Origin: Flavobacteriales bacterium
Lineage (GTDB): Bacteria; Bacteroidota; Bacteroidia; Flavobacteriales_E; Vicingaceae
Reading direction: 5' to 3'
DNA: 64,000 nt
Assembly: GCA_015075325.1 (NCBI GenBank)
Contig: JABTUP010000015.1
Location: forward strand, 25,381-89,380
Of this stretch, positions 33,975 to 43,463 are shown in pieces. A model generated the notes under the pieces. That model was not told the origin of the DNA. It searched no databases and saw only the letters and a list, made by a program, of their open reading frames with translations. Made by a program: the position numbers and the translations under genes. Within the stretch, counting starts at the first letter, position 1. Every line of letters begins with the position of its first letter.

Positions 33975-34970
33975 TTACTTTTCTACCCAAAAAGGAGGTA
34001 ATTTTTCTGTAATCTCAATATTTTCAAACTTTGAGCTTTCTCTTGCTCCAACTTGTTTTGCCCAATTTGCCATTTTTGCAACTCCTTCTTCTAAAGAAGT
34101 GAATTTATTTATTTGAAATATCTTTTTTGCTTTAGCGTGATCGGCATGGGCATGAACTACTTCATTTCGTGGGTCTAAATGTAGAATAGGTTGGTTTATT
34201 CCCATAGATTTTTGAATGGTTTCTGCCAACTCTAATACGGTATATTCTTGATCAGCACCAATATTAAAGATTTCATTACACGACGCTGGATTATTTACAC
34301 AATTTGCAATGTATGGTGCTACATCACTAATGTAACTAAAAGCTCGAGTTTGTTTTCCATCTCCAAAAACTGATAATGATTTTCCCTGCATTAACTGATT
34401 CATGAAAATTCCGATAACATTTCGGTACTTATCACCAATGTTTTGATATTCTCCGTATACATTATGTGGTCGGAAAATAGTGTAATTTAATCCAAACATT
34501 TCATGAGCAGTTTTTAAATCCAACTCCACAGCATATTTTGCAACACCATAAGGGTCTTCAGGTTGTGGGTTCATGTTTTCTCGCATAGGAGGGGTTAAAG
34601 CTCCATATACAGCTATTGAAGAAGTAAAAACAAAACGTTCAATTTTGTGTTTGATGGATTCATTAATTAAATTAATGCTGCCAATTAAATTATTGTTGTA
34701 GTTAAATCTTCTAATAAAATGACTTAACCCTTCGGCTGCATAAGCTGCTAAATGATAAACATAATCAAATTTATAATCAATAAACAATTGGGATATTAGT
34801 TTTTCATCGGTAACAGAACCTTTAATAAAAATAGCTTTATTATTTACAAAATCTTCAAAACCACCACTTAAGTCATCAAGAACTATCACTTTGTGTCCTA
34901 ATTTAATTAAATGATTGGTAACATGAGCCCCAATAAAACCTGCTCCTCCTGTAACTAATGATGTTTTCAT
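33975..34970 (-). CDS. NAD-dependent sugar epimerase/dehydratase (extended SDR)
   Basis: The ATG at 34968-34970 starts directly at KTSLVTGGAGFIGAH, the Rossmann motif GxxGxxG, giving 331 residues. An upstream in-frame extension of 19 codons has no conserved sequence. The catalytic Ser/Tyr/Lys are in FTSSIAVYG and YGVAKYAVE. FRPHNVYGEYQN and FGDGKQTRAFSYISDV are typical of UDP-sugar 4-epimerases and related dehydratases. It is the middle gene of a three-gene minus-strand unit with an amidotransferase and a glycosyltransferase. The exact sugar is unknown. Confidence 0.92.
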   Translation of the reverse strand: MKTSLVTGGAGFIGAHVTNHLIKLGHKVIVLDDLSGGFEDFVNNKAIFIKGSVTDEKLISQLFIDYKFDYVYHLAAYAAEGLSHFIRRFNYNNNLIGSINLINESIKHKIERFVFTSSIAVYGALTPPMRENMNPQPEDPYGVAKYAVELDLKTAHEMFGLNYTIFRPHNVYGEYQNIGDKYRNVIGIFMNQLMQGKSLSVFGDGKQTRAFSYISDVAPYIANCVNNPASCNEIFNIGADQEYTVLELAETIQKSMGINQPILHLDPRNEVVHAHADHAKAKKIFQINKFTSLEEGVAKMANWAKQVGARESSKFENIEITEKLPPFWVEK

Positions 34971-35034
34971 GTATATGATTTTGTTAATTAATTTAGATGC
35001 AAAAATAAAGAAATCAATTAGAAACAATTATTAA

Positions 35035-36144
35035 TTAGAAATAACGCTGGTAGGTTTTGTATAGAAACTCTAAAAACGATTGATTGTTGGGGTAGTCGCG
35101 ATAACTTTTGGGTTTTTCTTTCATCATTTTGTTAAAATCACTTACACTGATGTTTAGTTTTTTACAGAAGTATTCAATTTCTTCCGTTAAATTAATGTCC
35201 CTGTAAGGTTTTAATTGAAGTTCGTCAATTACATCTTCTCGGTTAACTTCTCCGGCACAAATTTGTGTAGAATAAGTTGATTTTCTGTAATCGATATTGA
35301 ATTTTTCAGGGAGAATATAAGCTTGTACTAATTTTGTGAAACGAGATTCAAAATGTTTCCCTCCATAATACTTCCAATTCAATTCTTTTTCAAGTAATTC
35401 AACAGCGTCTTTTTTTGAATACGGTACGTAATTCAGCATGTAAACAAATCGAATTCCTTTTACAAACTTGTAATAAATTTCTTTTTGATAACCGAAAGTA
35501 GGAAAAGTCTTTAGTTTTTTGGTGCCAAATTGCTTTTGAATGGCTTTTAAAAAAGTTACATCTTTTCTGTCGTAGTGCCAACTTTTTGGTAAAATGCCTT
35601 CAGTAGCATAATTGCCTCCACTTATAATGTATTTAATATTGTGTTTGGCAGCAACTTGGTGTAAAACTGCCGGAATTGCCATGTCAGTTGGAGTTTCAAT
35701 CTCAGGGACGGAAGCTTTTAAAAAAGAAAGCTGTAAATCTTTAAATTCTTCCCAATCTAACACGTGGGTATAAAGGTCAATGTTTAATTGATTCAGTAAT
35801 TTTTCAATGTTGCTCACCGCTAATTCGCTGTTCCAACCATTATCCATGTGAACGGCAAGTGGCTTTAAGCCTAATTTTTTTGTAAGATAAGCAACATAGC
35901 TGCTATCAATGCCTCCGCTAACTCCTATTACACAATAATAAGTTTGATTTTTTCCAGAAGCTTTAATTTTTGCTACAATTTTTTCAAGCTCAGCATCACT
36001 TTTTTTACCCTGATACGTTAAGTTTTTTAATGTATTAAAGTAATTGACACAATGGTTGCAGTAGCCATTTTTATCAAATTGAATATCGGGGTCACTAGTA
36101 TCCATTACACAGTGATTACATTGCCGATATTTTATTGTATTCAT
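35035..36144 (-). CDS. N-acetyl sugar amidotransferase (WbpG/PseA-like)
   Basis: The 369-residue protein has four zinc-type cysteines (C9, C12, C29, C32) followed by an ATP-pyrophosphatase PP-loop, SGGIDSS at 76-82. LAVHMDNGWNSELAV and ISGGNYATEGILP come next. This is the layout of enzymes that convert an acetamido group on a nucleotide sugar to an acetamidino group. Well-studied members receive ammonia from HisH/HisF-like partners, and none is encoded in this window. A second homologue is fused to another domain at 37603. This copy retains GGNYATEG, so it is the more canonical of the two. Confidence 0.93.
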   Translation of the reverse strand: MNTIKYRQCNHCVMDTSDPDIQFDKNGYCNHCVNYFNTLKNLTYQGKKSDAELEKIVAKIKASGKNQTYYCVIGVSGGIDSSYVAYLTKKLGLKPLAVHMDNGWNSELAVSNIEKLLNQLNIDLYTHVLDWEEFKDLQLSFLKASVPEIETPTDMAIPAVLHQVAAKHNIKYIISGGNYATEGILPKSWHYDRKDVTFLKAIQKQFGTKKLKTFPTFGYQKEIYYKFVKGIRFVYMLNYVPYSKKDAVELLEKELNWKYYGGKHFESRFTKLVQAYILPEKFNIDYRKSTYSTQICAGEVNREDVIDELQLKPYRDINLTEEIEYFCKKLNISVSDFNKMMKEKPKSYRDYPNNQSFLEFLYKTYQRYF

Positions 36145-36225
36145 GAATTAAATGAAGAAAAATAGAAGCTAAATTTAAGATAAAAAAAATTAAATTATTT
36201 TAATTTAGACTTAAATAAAATCATC

Positions 36226-36250
36226 ATATTACAATCCAATTTTGTAATAT
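36226..36250. promoter_or_regulatory. Perfect 9 bp dyad upstream of the flippase operon
   Basis: ATATTACAA (36226-36234) and TTGTAATAT (36242-36250) are separated by 7 bp, ending 21 bp before the ATG of the Wzx-like gene. It may be an operator or a leader hairpin controlling the operon beginning at 36272. The rest of the 127 bp gap is AT-rich without other clear signals. Confidence 0.5.
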
Positions 36251-36271
36251 AGCATTCTATATATACGCCAT

Positions 36272-37606
36272 ATGTTAGGAAAACATCTAATTTCTTCTGT
36301 TCTTACTCAAATACCTGTATTCATTTTAGGAATAATTAGTGGTATTTTTTCTACGCGTATTCTAGGGGAAGAAGCTAAAGGGGTTTTTTCATTATTTCAA
36401 GCAAATTATCTATTGTTTTTATTAATTTTTTCATTTGGAATTCAAACAGGAGTAGTCTATTTTATTTCGAGCAAAAAATATTCTGAAGAGATTGTTGCAG
36501 GAATCACTTTTACAATTTTTTTATCAAGCTCAACTATTTTGTTATTATTGTTGTTAGGGTCATATTTTTTAAACTTTAGTAATATTTATTTGCCCGAAAA
36601 CTATAATAGTATTGCTTATTTAATTGCACTTTTTATATTGTTTTTGTTGTCGTTTTTTAATAGTTTAATTACAGCTTTTTTTCAATCGCGCTCAAAGTTT
36701 CATATAATTAATCGAATAGCTATTATCAATAGTGTTTTTAACGCAATAGTGTTTCCATTAATTTTTTTTTATTTACAGTATCAATCCATATCTGCAGTTG
36801 AAAAATTTAATGTTGTACTAATAATAACTGTTTTGCTTCTTTTTATCAATAGTTTAATGTGGTTAGTTTTATACATTAAGTACATTACAATTATTCCAAT
36901 TTTTAGCAAAAACATTTCTTCTCAAATAAAAGAGTTTATATCTTATAGTTTATTAATATACATCGGAATGTTCGTTAATTTCTTTAATTATCGACTTGAT
37001 TTATGGATTGTAAATCATTACTTAGATGAAAAGCAACTAAGTCATTATTCATTGGCTGCGAATATCAATCAAATTATTTTATATTTATCTGTAACAATAG
37101 CTTCTGTGGTTTTACCTAGTTTTTCTAGCGGAGACGAAGAAAGCCGTAAAAAAGCTTTTATTCAAGTAAGTAGATTTAGTTTTTTATTCTTCCTTATTAT
37201 AGTCGCGATAGCCTTTTCTGTTTCCAATTTTATTATACCCATTATGTATGGTGAAGAATTTACTAGTACAGTAATCCCTTTTCAGATTTTATCATTAGGA
37301 ATCTTATTCTCTTGTATCACACAGTTATTCTCCATATATCTAGTATCATCTAATAAAAATATTTATAATATAATTGCATGTTCAATAGGACTCATTTTTA
37401 CTGTATTTTTTGATATTTACCTTATTCCTAAATTCTATACCATTGGAGCTTCTATTGCTACATTAATAAGTTATTTAGCTATCTTTATATTTACCTATAT
37501 CTTTGTGTTGTCAAGAATGAAAATTGAAACAAAAAATTTATTTTTACCTTCTAAGCAAGATTTTATTTACCTATCCACACTTATTTTAAAACTTCGGAAT
37601 AAATGA
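36272..37606 (+). CDS. Wzx-type polysaccharide flippase (MOP superfamily)
   Basis: The 444-residue protein has about 12-14 hydrophobic segments across its length. The N-terminus GIISGIFSTRILGEEAKGVF (about 19-38) is typical of oligosaccharide flippases of the Wzx/RfbX family, which turn lipid-linked repeat units across the inner membrane. It heads a tightly packed plus-strand series. Its last four bases overlap the start of the fusion gene (ATGA), so they are translationally coupled. Function is inferred from topology and neighbours. Confidence 0.9.
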   Translation: MLGKHLISSVLTQIPVFILGIISGIFSTRILGEEAKGVFSLFQANYLLFLLIFSFGIQTGVVYFISSKKYSEEIVAGITFTIFLSSSTILLLLLLGSYFLNFSNIYLPENYNSIAYLIALFILFLLSFFNSLITAFFQSRSKFHIINRIAIINSVFNAIVFPLIFFYLQYQSISAVEKFNVVLIITVLLLFINSLMWLVLYIKYITIIPIFSKNISSQIKEFISYSLLIYIGMFVNFFNYRLDLWIVNHYLDEKQLSHYSLAANINQIILYLSVTIASVVLPSFSSGDEESRKKAFIQVSRFSFLFFLIIVAIAFSVSNFIIPIMYGEEFTSTVIPFQILSLGILFSCITQLFSIYLVSSNKNIYNIIACSIGLIFTVFFDIYLIPKFYTIGASIATLISYLAIFIFTYIFVLSRMKIETKNLFLPSKQDFIYLSTLILKLRNK

Positions 37607-39813
37607 AAGTAGCTATCATTGAAATGGACCATTTTCAATATGGACTTACACAGTCTGAGATTTTTGAAGAACACGAAAGAATATTTTTTGTTTCTCAAGA
37701 GATAAAAGATAATATGCTCAATTATAGAGCAGAATTATGTGATGGTAAATTCTATGTTATCAATACCCTTGAAGATGGTGCAGATACCATAATTGACATT
37801 TGCAAAAAAGAAAACGTTGATTTAGTAATGCTTAGCCCTGTGTTTATTCATTTTAACGCTGTATTAACTATTGCAAAAAATCTTACGTGCAAAAAAGTAA
37901 TAACTATACATAATCTTAACTTTTGGTTAAATTCAAGATTCAGAACACTTCACTATTATAAAGAAAGACAAGTAAAGAAAGAAATTGTATCACTATTTGA
38001 TTATGTGGCGGTTGAAGATTTTATTTTCAATCATCTTAAAAATAACGACCAAGAACTGTTTAATAAATACAAGTTTATTTATATCCCTTTTACCATATTT
38101 CATGACACTAAAAAAACATATTCAAAAGAAAATGATATGTTTAAAATTGTTTTACCAGGATCTATACATAAGGACAGAAGAAGATATGAAGATGTGGTTG
38201 AAGTAATAATGCAATTCGCCAAACAAAAAGCCAATATTACCTTTTCATTTGCAGGTCCTGCATTTGAAGATTATGGATTATGGGTGGTAAACCAATTGGA
38301 TGAAGCTAATAGGCTTTGTCCTGGCATTGCTAGTTATTTTCCAACTGATGTGTCTTTGACTCCAGATATGTTCTTAAAAGAGATGGAAACAGCAGATTTA
38401 GTTTTATCTACAAGCACAAAAGAATTTAAAGCATTAGGAACAACCGAATTTATTGGAAAAACAAAACCTACAGCAGCTATACATGATATGATGAGTTTTC
38501 AGTTACCTGGATTATTACCTTCTCATCTTATAATCCCAGAAAATTTAAAAGGTTCTGTTTTTAATTATGAAGGAGTTGATGAATTAAAAGAAATTCTACA
38601 AAAATTATTAGATGAACCTAATTTATTAACTCAATGGAAAGAACAAGCTACAATAAATTCGAATTACTTTACTGCTGCTGAAATAAGAAAAAACCTGCCA
38701 TTTTTTTACACTCAATGTAAGCGTTGTGTAATGGATAATGCTAATGACCCTAACATATGGTTTAACAAAGAAGGAAATTGTAATTATTGTGAAGATTATT
38801 ATCGGCATATAGAGGAAGAAGATGTAAAATTAAAGTATGACATTAACAAAGTAATTCCTTTAATAGATAAAATAAAAGTTGAAGGCCGAAATAAAAAGTA
38901 TGATTGTATTGTTGGAATAAGTGGTGGTGTAGACAGTGCTTTTTTGGTTTATAAATTGGTAGAATTTGGGTTAAGGCCATTAGCTGTTCATTATGATAAT
39001 GGTTGGAATAGTGAAATAGCAACCCAGAATATAGAAATGCTACTATCTAAACTAAATGTTGACCTATATACCTATGTAAACGATTGGGATGAATTTAAAG
39101 ATTTACAACTTTCCTTTTTTAAAGCAGGTGTTGTTGATATTGAGCTGATTACAGATCATGCTATTACTGCTATTTTATATAAAAAATCGATTGAATTTAA
39201 TACTAAATATATTTTTCATGGTTCTAACTCAAATTCTGAATTCATATTGCCTTCTGCTTGGTATCATTGGAAACACGACGCTTTAAATATTAAAGCCATT
39301 CATAAAAAATTTGGAAAATTAAAAATCAAAACTTTCCCATTTCTCACCTATTTAGGTGAATATTATCATATAAAATATAGGAAAACTACTTTTATTACTC
39401 TTCTGAATTATATAAATTATAATAAAGAAGATGCTAAAAATATTTTAACCGAAAAATTTGATTGGAAGCCTTATGGAGCAAAACATAGCGAATCTATTTT
39501 TACTCGTTTTTATCAAAATTATATATTACCTGTAAAATTTAATATTGATAAAAGAAAAGCCCATTTATCTTCTTTAATATGCTCTGGTCAACTTTCACAG
39601 GAAGAAGCTTTGGAAGAATTAAGAATAAAAGTTTGGGAAACAGAGCAAACCAAACAAGACAAAGAATATGTCATAAAAAAATTAGGTGTTTCAGAAGAAA
39701 CTTTTGATGACTGGATGAAACAAGAATCGAAATCTCATTTTAATTATCCCAGCTACTTAACTCGACACGATAGGATTGTTAAATTCATAAAAAAAATAAT
39801 TGAAAGAAAATGA
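37603..39813 (+). CDS. Fusion protein: glycosyltransferase-like domain plus N-acetyl sugar amidotransferase
   Basis: The 736-residue protein has two halves. Residues 1-365 look like a GT-B glycosyltransferase: KKVITIHNLNFWL, KIVLPGSIHKDRRRYEDVV, then STKEFKALGTTEFIGKTKP. Residues 370-736 are a full amidotransferase with cysteines in CKRCVMDNAND and GNCNYC, and the PP-loop ISGGVDSAF (about 444-452). The second half resembles the stand-alone enzyme at 35035 throughout, but GGNYATEG is replaced by HGSNSNSEF. A 4 bp overlap with both neighbours shows it sits inside an operon. No frame break is seen at the junction, so the fusion is real rather than a sequencing join. Confidence 0.88.
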   Translation: MKVAIIEMDHFQYGLTQSEIFEEHERIFFVSQEIKDNMLNYRAELCDGKFYVINTLEDGADTIIDICKKENVDLVMLSPVFIHFNAVLTIAKNLTCKKVITIHNLNFWLNSRFRTLHYYKERQVKKEIVSLFDYVAVEDFIFNHLKNNDQELFNKYKFIYIPFTIFHDTKKTYSKENDMFKIVLPGSIHKDRRRYEDVVEVIMQFAKQKANITFSFAGPAFEDYGLWVVNQLDEANRLCPGIASYFPTDVSLTPDMFLKEMETADLVLSTSTKEFKALGTTEFIGKTKPTAAIHDMMSFQLPGLLPSHLIIPENLKGSVFNYEGVDELKEILQKLLDEPNLLTQWKEQATINSNYFTAAEIRKNLPFFYTQCKRCVMDNANDPNIWFNKEGNCNYCEDYYRHIEEEDVKLKYDINKVIPLIDKIKVEGRNKKYDCIVGISGGVDSAFLVYKLVEFGLRPLAVHYDNGWNSEIATQNIEMLLSKLNVDLYTYVNDWDEFKDLQLSFFKAGVVDIELITDHAITAILYKKSIEFNTKYIFHGSNSNSEFILPSAWYHWKHDALNIKAIHKKFGKLKIKTFPFLTYLGEYYHIKYRKTTFITLLNYINYNKEDAKNILTEKFDWKPYGAKHSESIFTRFYQNYILPVKFNIDKRKAHLSSLICSGQLSQEEALEELRIKVWETEQTKQDKEYVIKKLGVSEETFDDWMKQESKSHFNYPSYLTRHDRIVKFIKKIIERK

Positions 39814-40892
39814 AATTAGAAAATCAAACTATTTTAATAATTTCTAATGAACCATGGGGAGATATTTGGTACTCAAAACACAACTGGGCTTTTGAATTAG
39901 CAAAAAAAAATAAGGTGTTTTTTATTAATCCACCTAAAAGATGGACTTGGAAAAATTTTCTTGGTTCATTTATATCAACAAAAAAGTATGCCGAAAATCT
40001 TCAAATATTAAACTATAATAATACCCTACCCTTTACTCGTTTTTCGATTATTTACCACATCAACAACATTATAATTTCTTATAGATTAAAAAATTGGTTC
40101 TCAAAGAATAAGATAACTAGTTATATCTTTTGGACATTTGACCCTTATCGATTAAGCAATCCTAAATTACTAAACCCTTTATTCTCTATCTATTTCATAG
40201 CAGATAAGTACACTATCAAAAGAGAGTTTGATCTAATTAAAAACGTTGATTTCTTTTTCTCTGTTTCTAGTATTTTAACAGAAAGATTGGCTCTTGAGAA
40301 TTCACTTGTTTTATCACACGGTATTGCTGAAACAGAATTTAATTCAGATACTCCTATTGAAATCGACGAAGGATTCATCTTGTATATTGGTAATATAGAT
40401 TATAGGTTAGATAGCATTTTTATAAAGAAACTCGTCAAACAATTCCCTCAAGAAAGATTTCTGTTTATTGGTAAGTTAGTTCCTCCTGATGAGGAAATTT
40501 TTACAGAACTCTTTCTTGAAAAGAAACATGAAAACCTCGTCTATCATTTACCCGTACATTTTAAAGAATTAAAAAATTACATTGCGAAAGCTAAAATTTG
40601 TTTAGCACCAATGCGGCTTGATGTTGCAGGAAATAACATTAATCATCATAAACTTCTACAATACTTGGCTCAAGGAAAACCTGTGGTTTCTGCAAGTTTT
40701 AAGGATTATGAAGAAAGCGACCTTCTTCATGCCTACCAAAGCCATGAAGAAGGTATTAAAATAGTCTCTGATTTGATACATAATGAGGAGGAAAAACATA
40801 TTGTTGAAAATAGAATTAACTTTGCTCAACAATTTACTTACAATAAATTAATTCAGAAGATAGAAGTATTTTTATCTGAGCAACGCTTATAA
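39810..40892 (+). CDS. Glycosyltransferase (GT-B, TuaH-like)
   Basis: The 360-residue protein starts QTILIISNEPWGDIWYSKHN and carries KVFFINPPKRWTW (about 34-46). FWTFDPYRLSNPKL is a pattern found in TuaH-like and related GT-B glycosyltransferases. The C-terminal half has FILYIGNIDYRLD and NHHKLLQYLAQGKPVVSAS, the donor-binding E/K-rich helix region. It overlaps the fusion gene by 4 bp and lies 1 bp before the next glycosyltransferase. Specificity unknown. Confidence 0.87.
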   Translation: MKLENQTILIISNEPWGDIWYSKHNWAFELAKKNKVFFINPPKRWTWKNFLGSFISTKKYAENLQILNYNNTLPFTRFSIIYHINNIIISYRLKNWFSKNKITSYIFWTFDPYRLSNPKLLNPLFSIYFIADKYTIKREFDLIKNVDFFFSVSSILTERLALENSLVLSHGIAETEFNSDTPIEIDEGFILYIGNIDYRLDSIFIKKLVKQFPQERFLFIGKLVPPDEEIFTELFLEKKHENLVYHLPVHFKELKNYIAKAKICLAPMRLDVAGNNINHHKLLQYLAQGKPVVSASFKDYEESDLLHAYQSHEEGIKIVSDLIHNEEEKHIVENRINFAQQFTYNKLIQKIEVFLSEQRL

Positions 40893-40893
40893 A

Positions 40894-42015
40894 ATGCATA
40901 TAGTTTTTGTCATATCTAACGAATCGAGTGTTCCATATTTTAATTGGTTTGCCGAAAAAGCATCAAGACAAAAAGTGCATCAATTCTCATTTGTAACTCT
41001 ATACACCGAAACTCCAAAAATGATTGAAGATGTAGGTAAGTATGGTTGGAAGTGTTATTGGATAAAGTATAATCATCACAAAAGAAAAAGAGGGATGATT
41101 TCTTCCTTTTTTAACCTTTATAGATTATTTAAAAAACTCAACCCCGATGTAGTTCACACTCATTTATTTGACGACTCTTTTCCTGGATTATTAGCTGCGA
41201 GACTAGCTGGAATTAGCAAAAGAGTGATTACCAAACAAGACACCACTTTTCATTATTTCTTTTCTCCAAAATGGGTATTAGCTGATAAATTTAATAATTG
41301 GAATGCAACAAATATTGTTCCCGTTTCGAACGAGGCAAAATCCTTTATTATAGATAAAGAGAATGCTCCTGAAAATAAAATCACCATGATACACCATGGA
41401 ATACCTAGAAAGATTTTCACTCAACAATCAGATGAATATAAAAAAGAATTAATTGAGAATTATCAATTAACTGGAAAGAGAGTAATTGGAACAGTATCCC
41501 GATTAATAGAGTGGAAAGGTTATCGATACATTATTGAAGCCATTCCTAAAGTTGTTGAAAAATATCCAAATGCAATTTTTTTATTTGTTGGACAGGGCAA
41601 TCAAAAGGAAGAATTAGAGATGTTGGCAAAGAAACTAAATGTACTACAGTATATAATCTTTACTGGATGGATGGAAAGACCATACATGCCCTCGCTTTAT
41701 TCTATATTAGATGTTTACGTTCATGCCGCTAATTTTGAACCTTTTGGGTTTGTTATTCCAGAAGCGATGATGAATGGAGCTCCTATAGTCTCAACACCAA
41801 CTGGCTCGGCATTAGATGCCATAAAACATAAAGTTAATGGGTTTTTAGTTAATTACAAAGACGCTAAATCATTAGCAGAAGGTATTTGTTATACTTTAGA
41901 GCATGGTGCTGATTTTAAAGAGAAAGGTAAACAAACTGCTCTTGAGATGTTTGAATTTGATAAAATGTGGGAAGGGTACATTAACTTGTACGAAAAAAAA
42001 TCTTTACAGAATTAA
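40894..42015 (+). CDS. Glycosyltransferase family 4
   Basis: The 373-residue GT-B enzyme has NPDVVHTHLFDDSFPGLLAA (about 84-103) in its N-terminal domain. The C-terminal domain has IGTVSRLIEWKGYRYIIEA and FVGQGNQKEELEMLA. The donor-site E-x7-E pattern is in NFEPFGFVIPEAMMNGAP. These are standard retaining GT4 motifs. It is part of the tightly spaced plus-strand series and precedes the acyltransferase gene by 11 bp. Donor and acceptor are not predictable. Confidence 0.94.
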   Translation: MHIVFVISNESSVPYFNWFAEKASRQKVHQFSFVTLYTETPKMIEDVGKYGWKCYWIKYNHHKRKRGMISSFFNLYRLFKKLNPDVVHTHLFDDSFPGLLAARLAGISKRVITKQDTTFHYFFSPKWVLADKFNNWNATNIVPVSNEAKSFIIDKENAPENKITMIHHGIPRKIFTQQSDEYKKELIENYQLTGKRVIGTVSRLIEWKGYRYIIEAIPKVVEKYPNAIFLFVGQGNQKEELEMLAKKLNVLQYIIFTGWMERPYMPSLYSILDVYVHAANFEPFGFVIPEAMMNGAPIVSTPTGSALDAIKHKVNGFLVNYKDAKSLAEGICYTLEHGADFKEKGKQTALEMFEFDKMWEGYINLYEKKSLQN

Positions 42016-42026
42016 TTACTCCAATT

Positions 42027-43463
42027 ATGCTATTTAATTCGTTTGAGTTCCTTCTTTTCTTTATAGTTGTTACTACTGCTTATTTTACTTTTCAACATAA
42101 ATATAGGTGGATACTGCTATTAATTTCAAGTTATTTTTTTTATGGCTATTGGGAAATTAAATACCTATCTATAATAGTAATCTCAACTCTTATTGACTTT
42201 TATATCGGTATCAAAATATATGAGAGTAGCTCTCAGCATATAAAAAGATTTTACTTATACATTAGTTTATTAAGTAACCTCGGAATTTTGTTTGTTTTTA
42301 AATATTTCAATTTCTTTATTGAGAACGCCTCTGAACTTATTAAGATTAAAAATCCATCTTTTGAACTTCCATTAATGGAACTATTACTTCCTGTTGGTAT
42401 CTCGTTCTACACATTCCAAACCATGAGTTATAGTATTGATAATTACAATGAGAAAATTAAACCAGAAAGACACCTTGGTATTTTTGCTCTTTTCGTCACT
42501 TTTTTTCCTCAATTAGTAGCTGGACCCATTGAACGAGCGTCAAACTTACTCCCCCAATTTCATAAAAAACAATTGTTTGATTATGATAGAATCTCTAATG
42601 GATTAGGACTAATGCTATGGGGTTTATTTAAAAAAGTAGTGATAGCTGATAGATTAGCTATTGTAGTAAATGAAATCTATAACAATCCTAATGATTACAA
42701 TGGATTAACTTTAGTTGTTGGCACAATATTTTTTGCTTTTCAAATTTATTGCGATTTTTCAGGCTATTCAGATATAGCAATTGGTGCTGCCAGAGTTTTA
42801 GGTTTTGATTTGATGAAAAATTTTAATTATCCATATTTCTCTAAAAGTATCAACGAATTTTGGAAACGTTGGCACATCTCTTTATCTACGTGGTTTAGAG
42901 ATTATGTTTATATTCCATTAGGAGGAAATAGAAGGATTAAATGGCGTTGGTATTATAATCTTTTTATTACCTTTTTAATAAGCGGATTATGGCACGGGGC
43001 AAATTGGACATTTATTGTTTGGGGGATAATTCATGGAACAATACTCATTATAGAAACCATAACCATTAAAAAAGAAACATCAAACAATAAATTTAAAAAT
43101 GGATTGTTGATGCTAAAAACTTTTATTATTGTTTGTTTAAGTTGGGTTTTTTTTAGAGCTAACAATATACAAGACGCTTTTAGTATTTTAACCCATATTT
43201 TTGATTTTGGCAGTTATTCTTTTACCCAATTAAGTTTATATATTGTACCTACAACTAAGAACACAGTATATGCAATGGATATATTTTTATCTTATGTAAT
43301 GATTATAATCTTAGTTGGTTCAGAATACATCTTTGGCACTAAATTAAAATTTGAAGAATTAAATTATTACAAGTATAAATTACCTATTTATGTTGTAGGA
43401 ATTGTCTCAATTTTGTTATTCGGTGCGTTTGAGAAAAATGAATTCATATATTTCCAATTTTAA
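42027..43463 (+). CDS. MBOAT family O-acyltransferase (AlgI-like)
   Basis: The 478-residue protein has about ten membrane segments. The MBOAT core has DFSGYSDIAIGAARVLGFDL (about 239-258), FWKRWHISLSTWFRDYVYIP and the catalytic histidine in SGLWHGANWTF (about 317-327). AlgI-like proteins move acyl groups across the membrane onto polysaccharides. Its stop shares one base with the next gene's start (TAATG). That partner has SGNH-type motifs, as in known AlgI/AlgJ-like pairs, so O-acylation of the locus polysaccharide is a reasonable inference. Confidence 0.95.
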   Translation: MLFNSFEFLLFFIVVTTAYFTFQHKYRWILLLISSYFFYGYWEIKYLSIIVISTLIDFYIGIKIYESSSQHIKRFYLYISLLSNLGILFVFKYFNFFIENASELIKIKNPSFELPLMELLLPVGISFYTFQTMSYSIDNYNEKIKPERHLGIFALFVTFFPQLVAGPIERASNLLPQFHKKQLFDYDRISNGLGLMLWGLFKKVVIADRLAIVVNEIYNNPNDYNGLTLVVGTIFFAFQIYCDFSGYSDIAIGAARVLGFDLMKNFNYPYFSKSINEFWKRWHISLSTWFRDYVYIPLGGNRRIKWRWYYNLFITFLISGLWHGANWTFIVWGIIHGTILIIETITIKKETSNNKFKNGLLMLKTFIIVCLSWVFFRANNIQDAFSILTHIFDFGSYSFTQLSLYIVPTTKNTVYAMDIFLSYVMIIILVGSEYIFGTKLKFEELNYYKYKLPIYVVGIVSILLFGAFEKNEFIYFQF

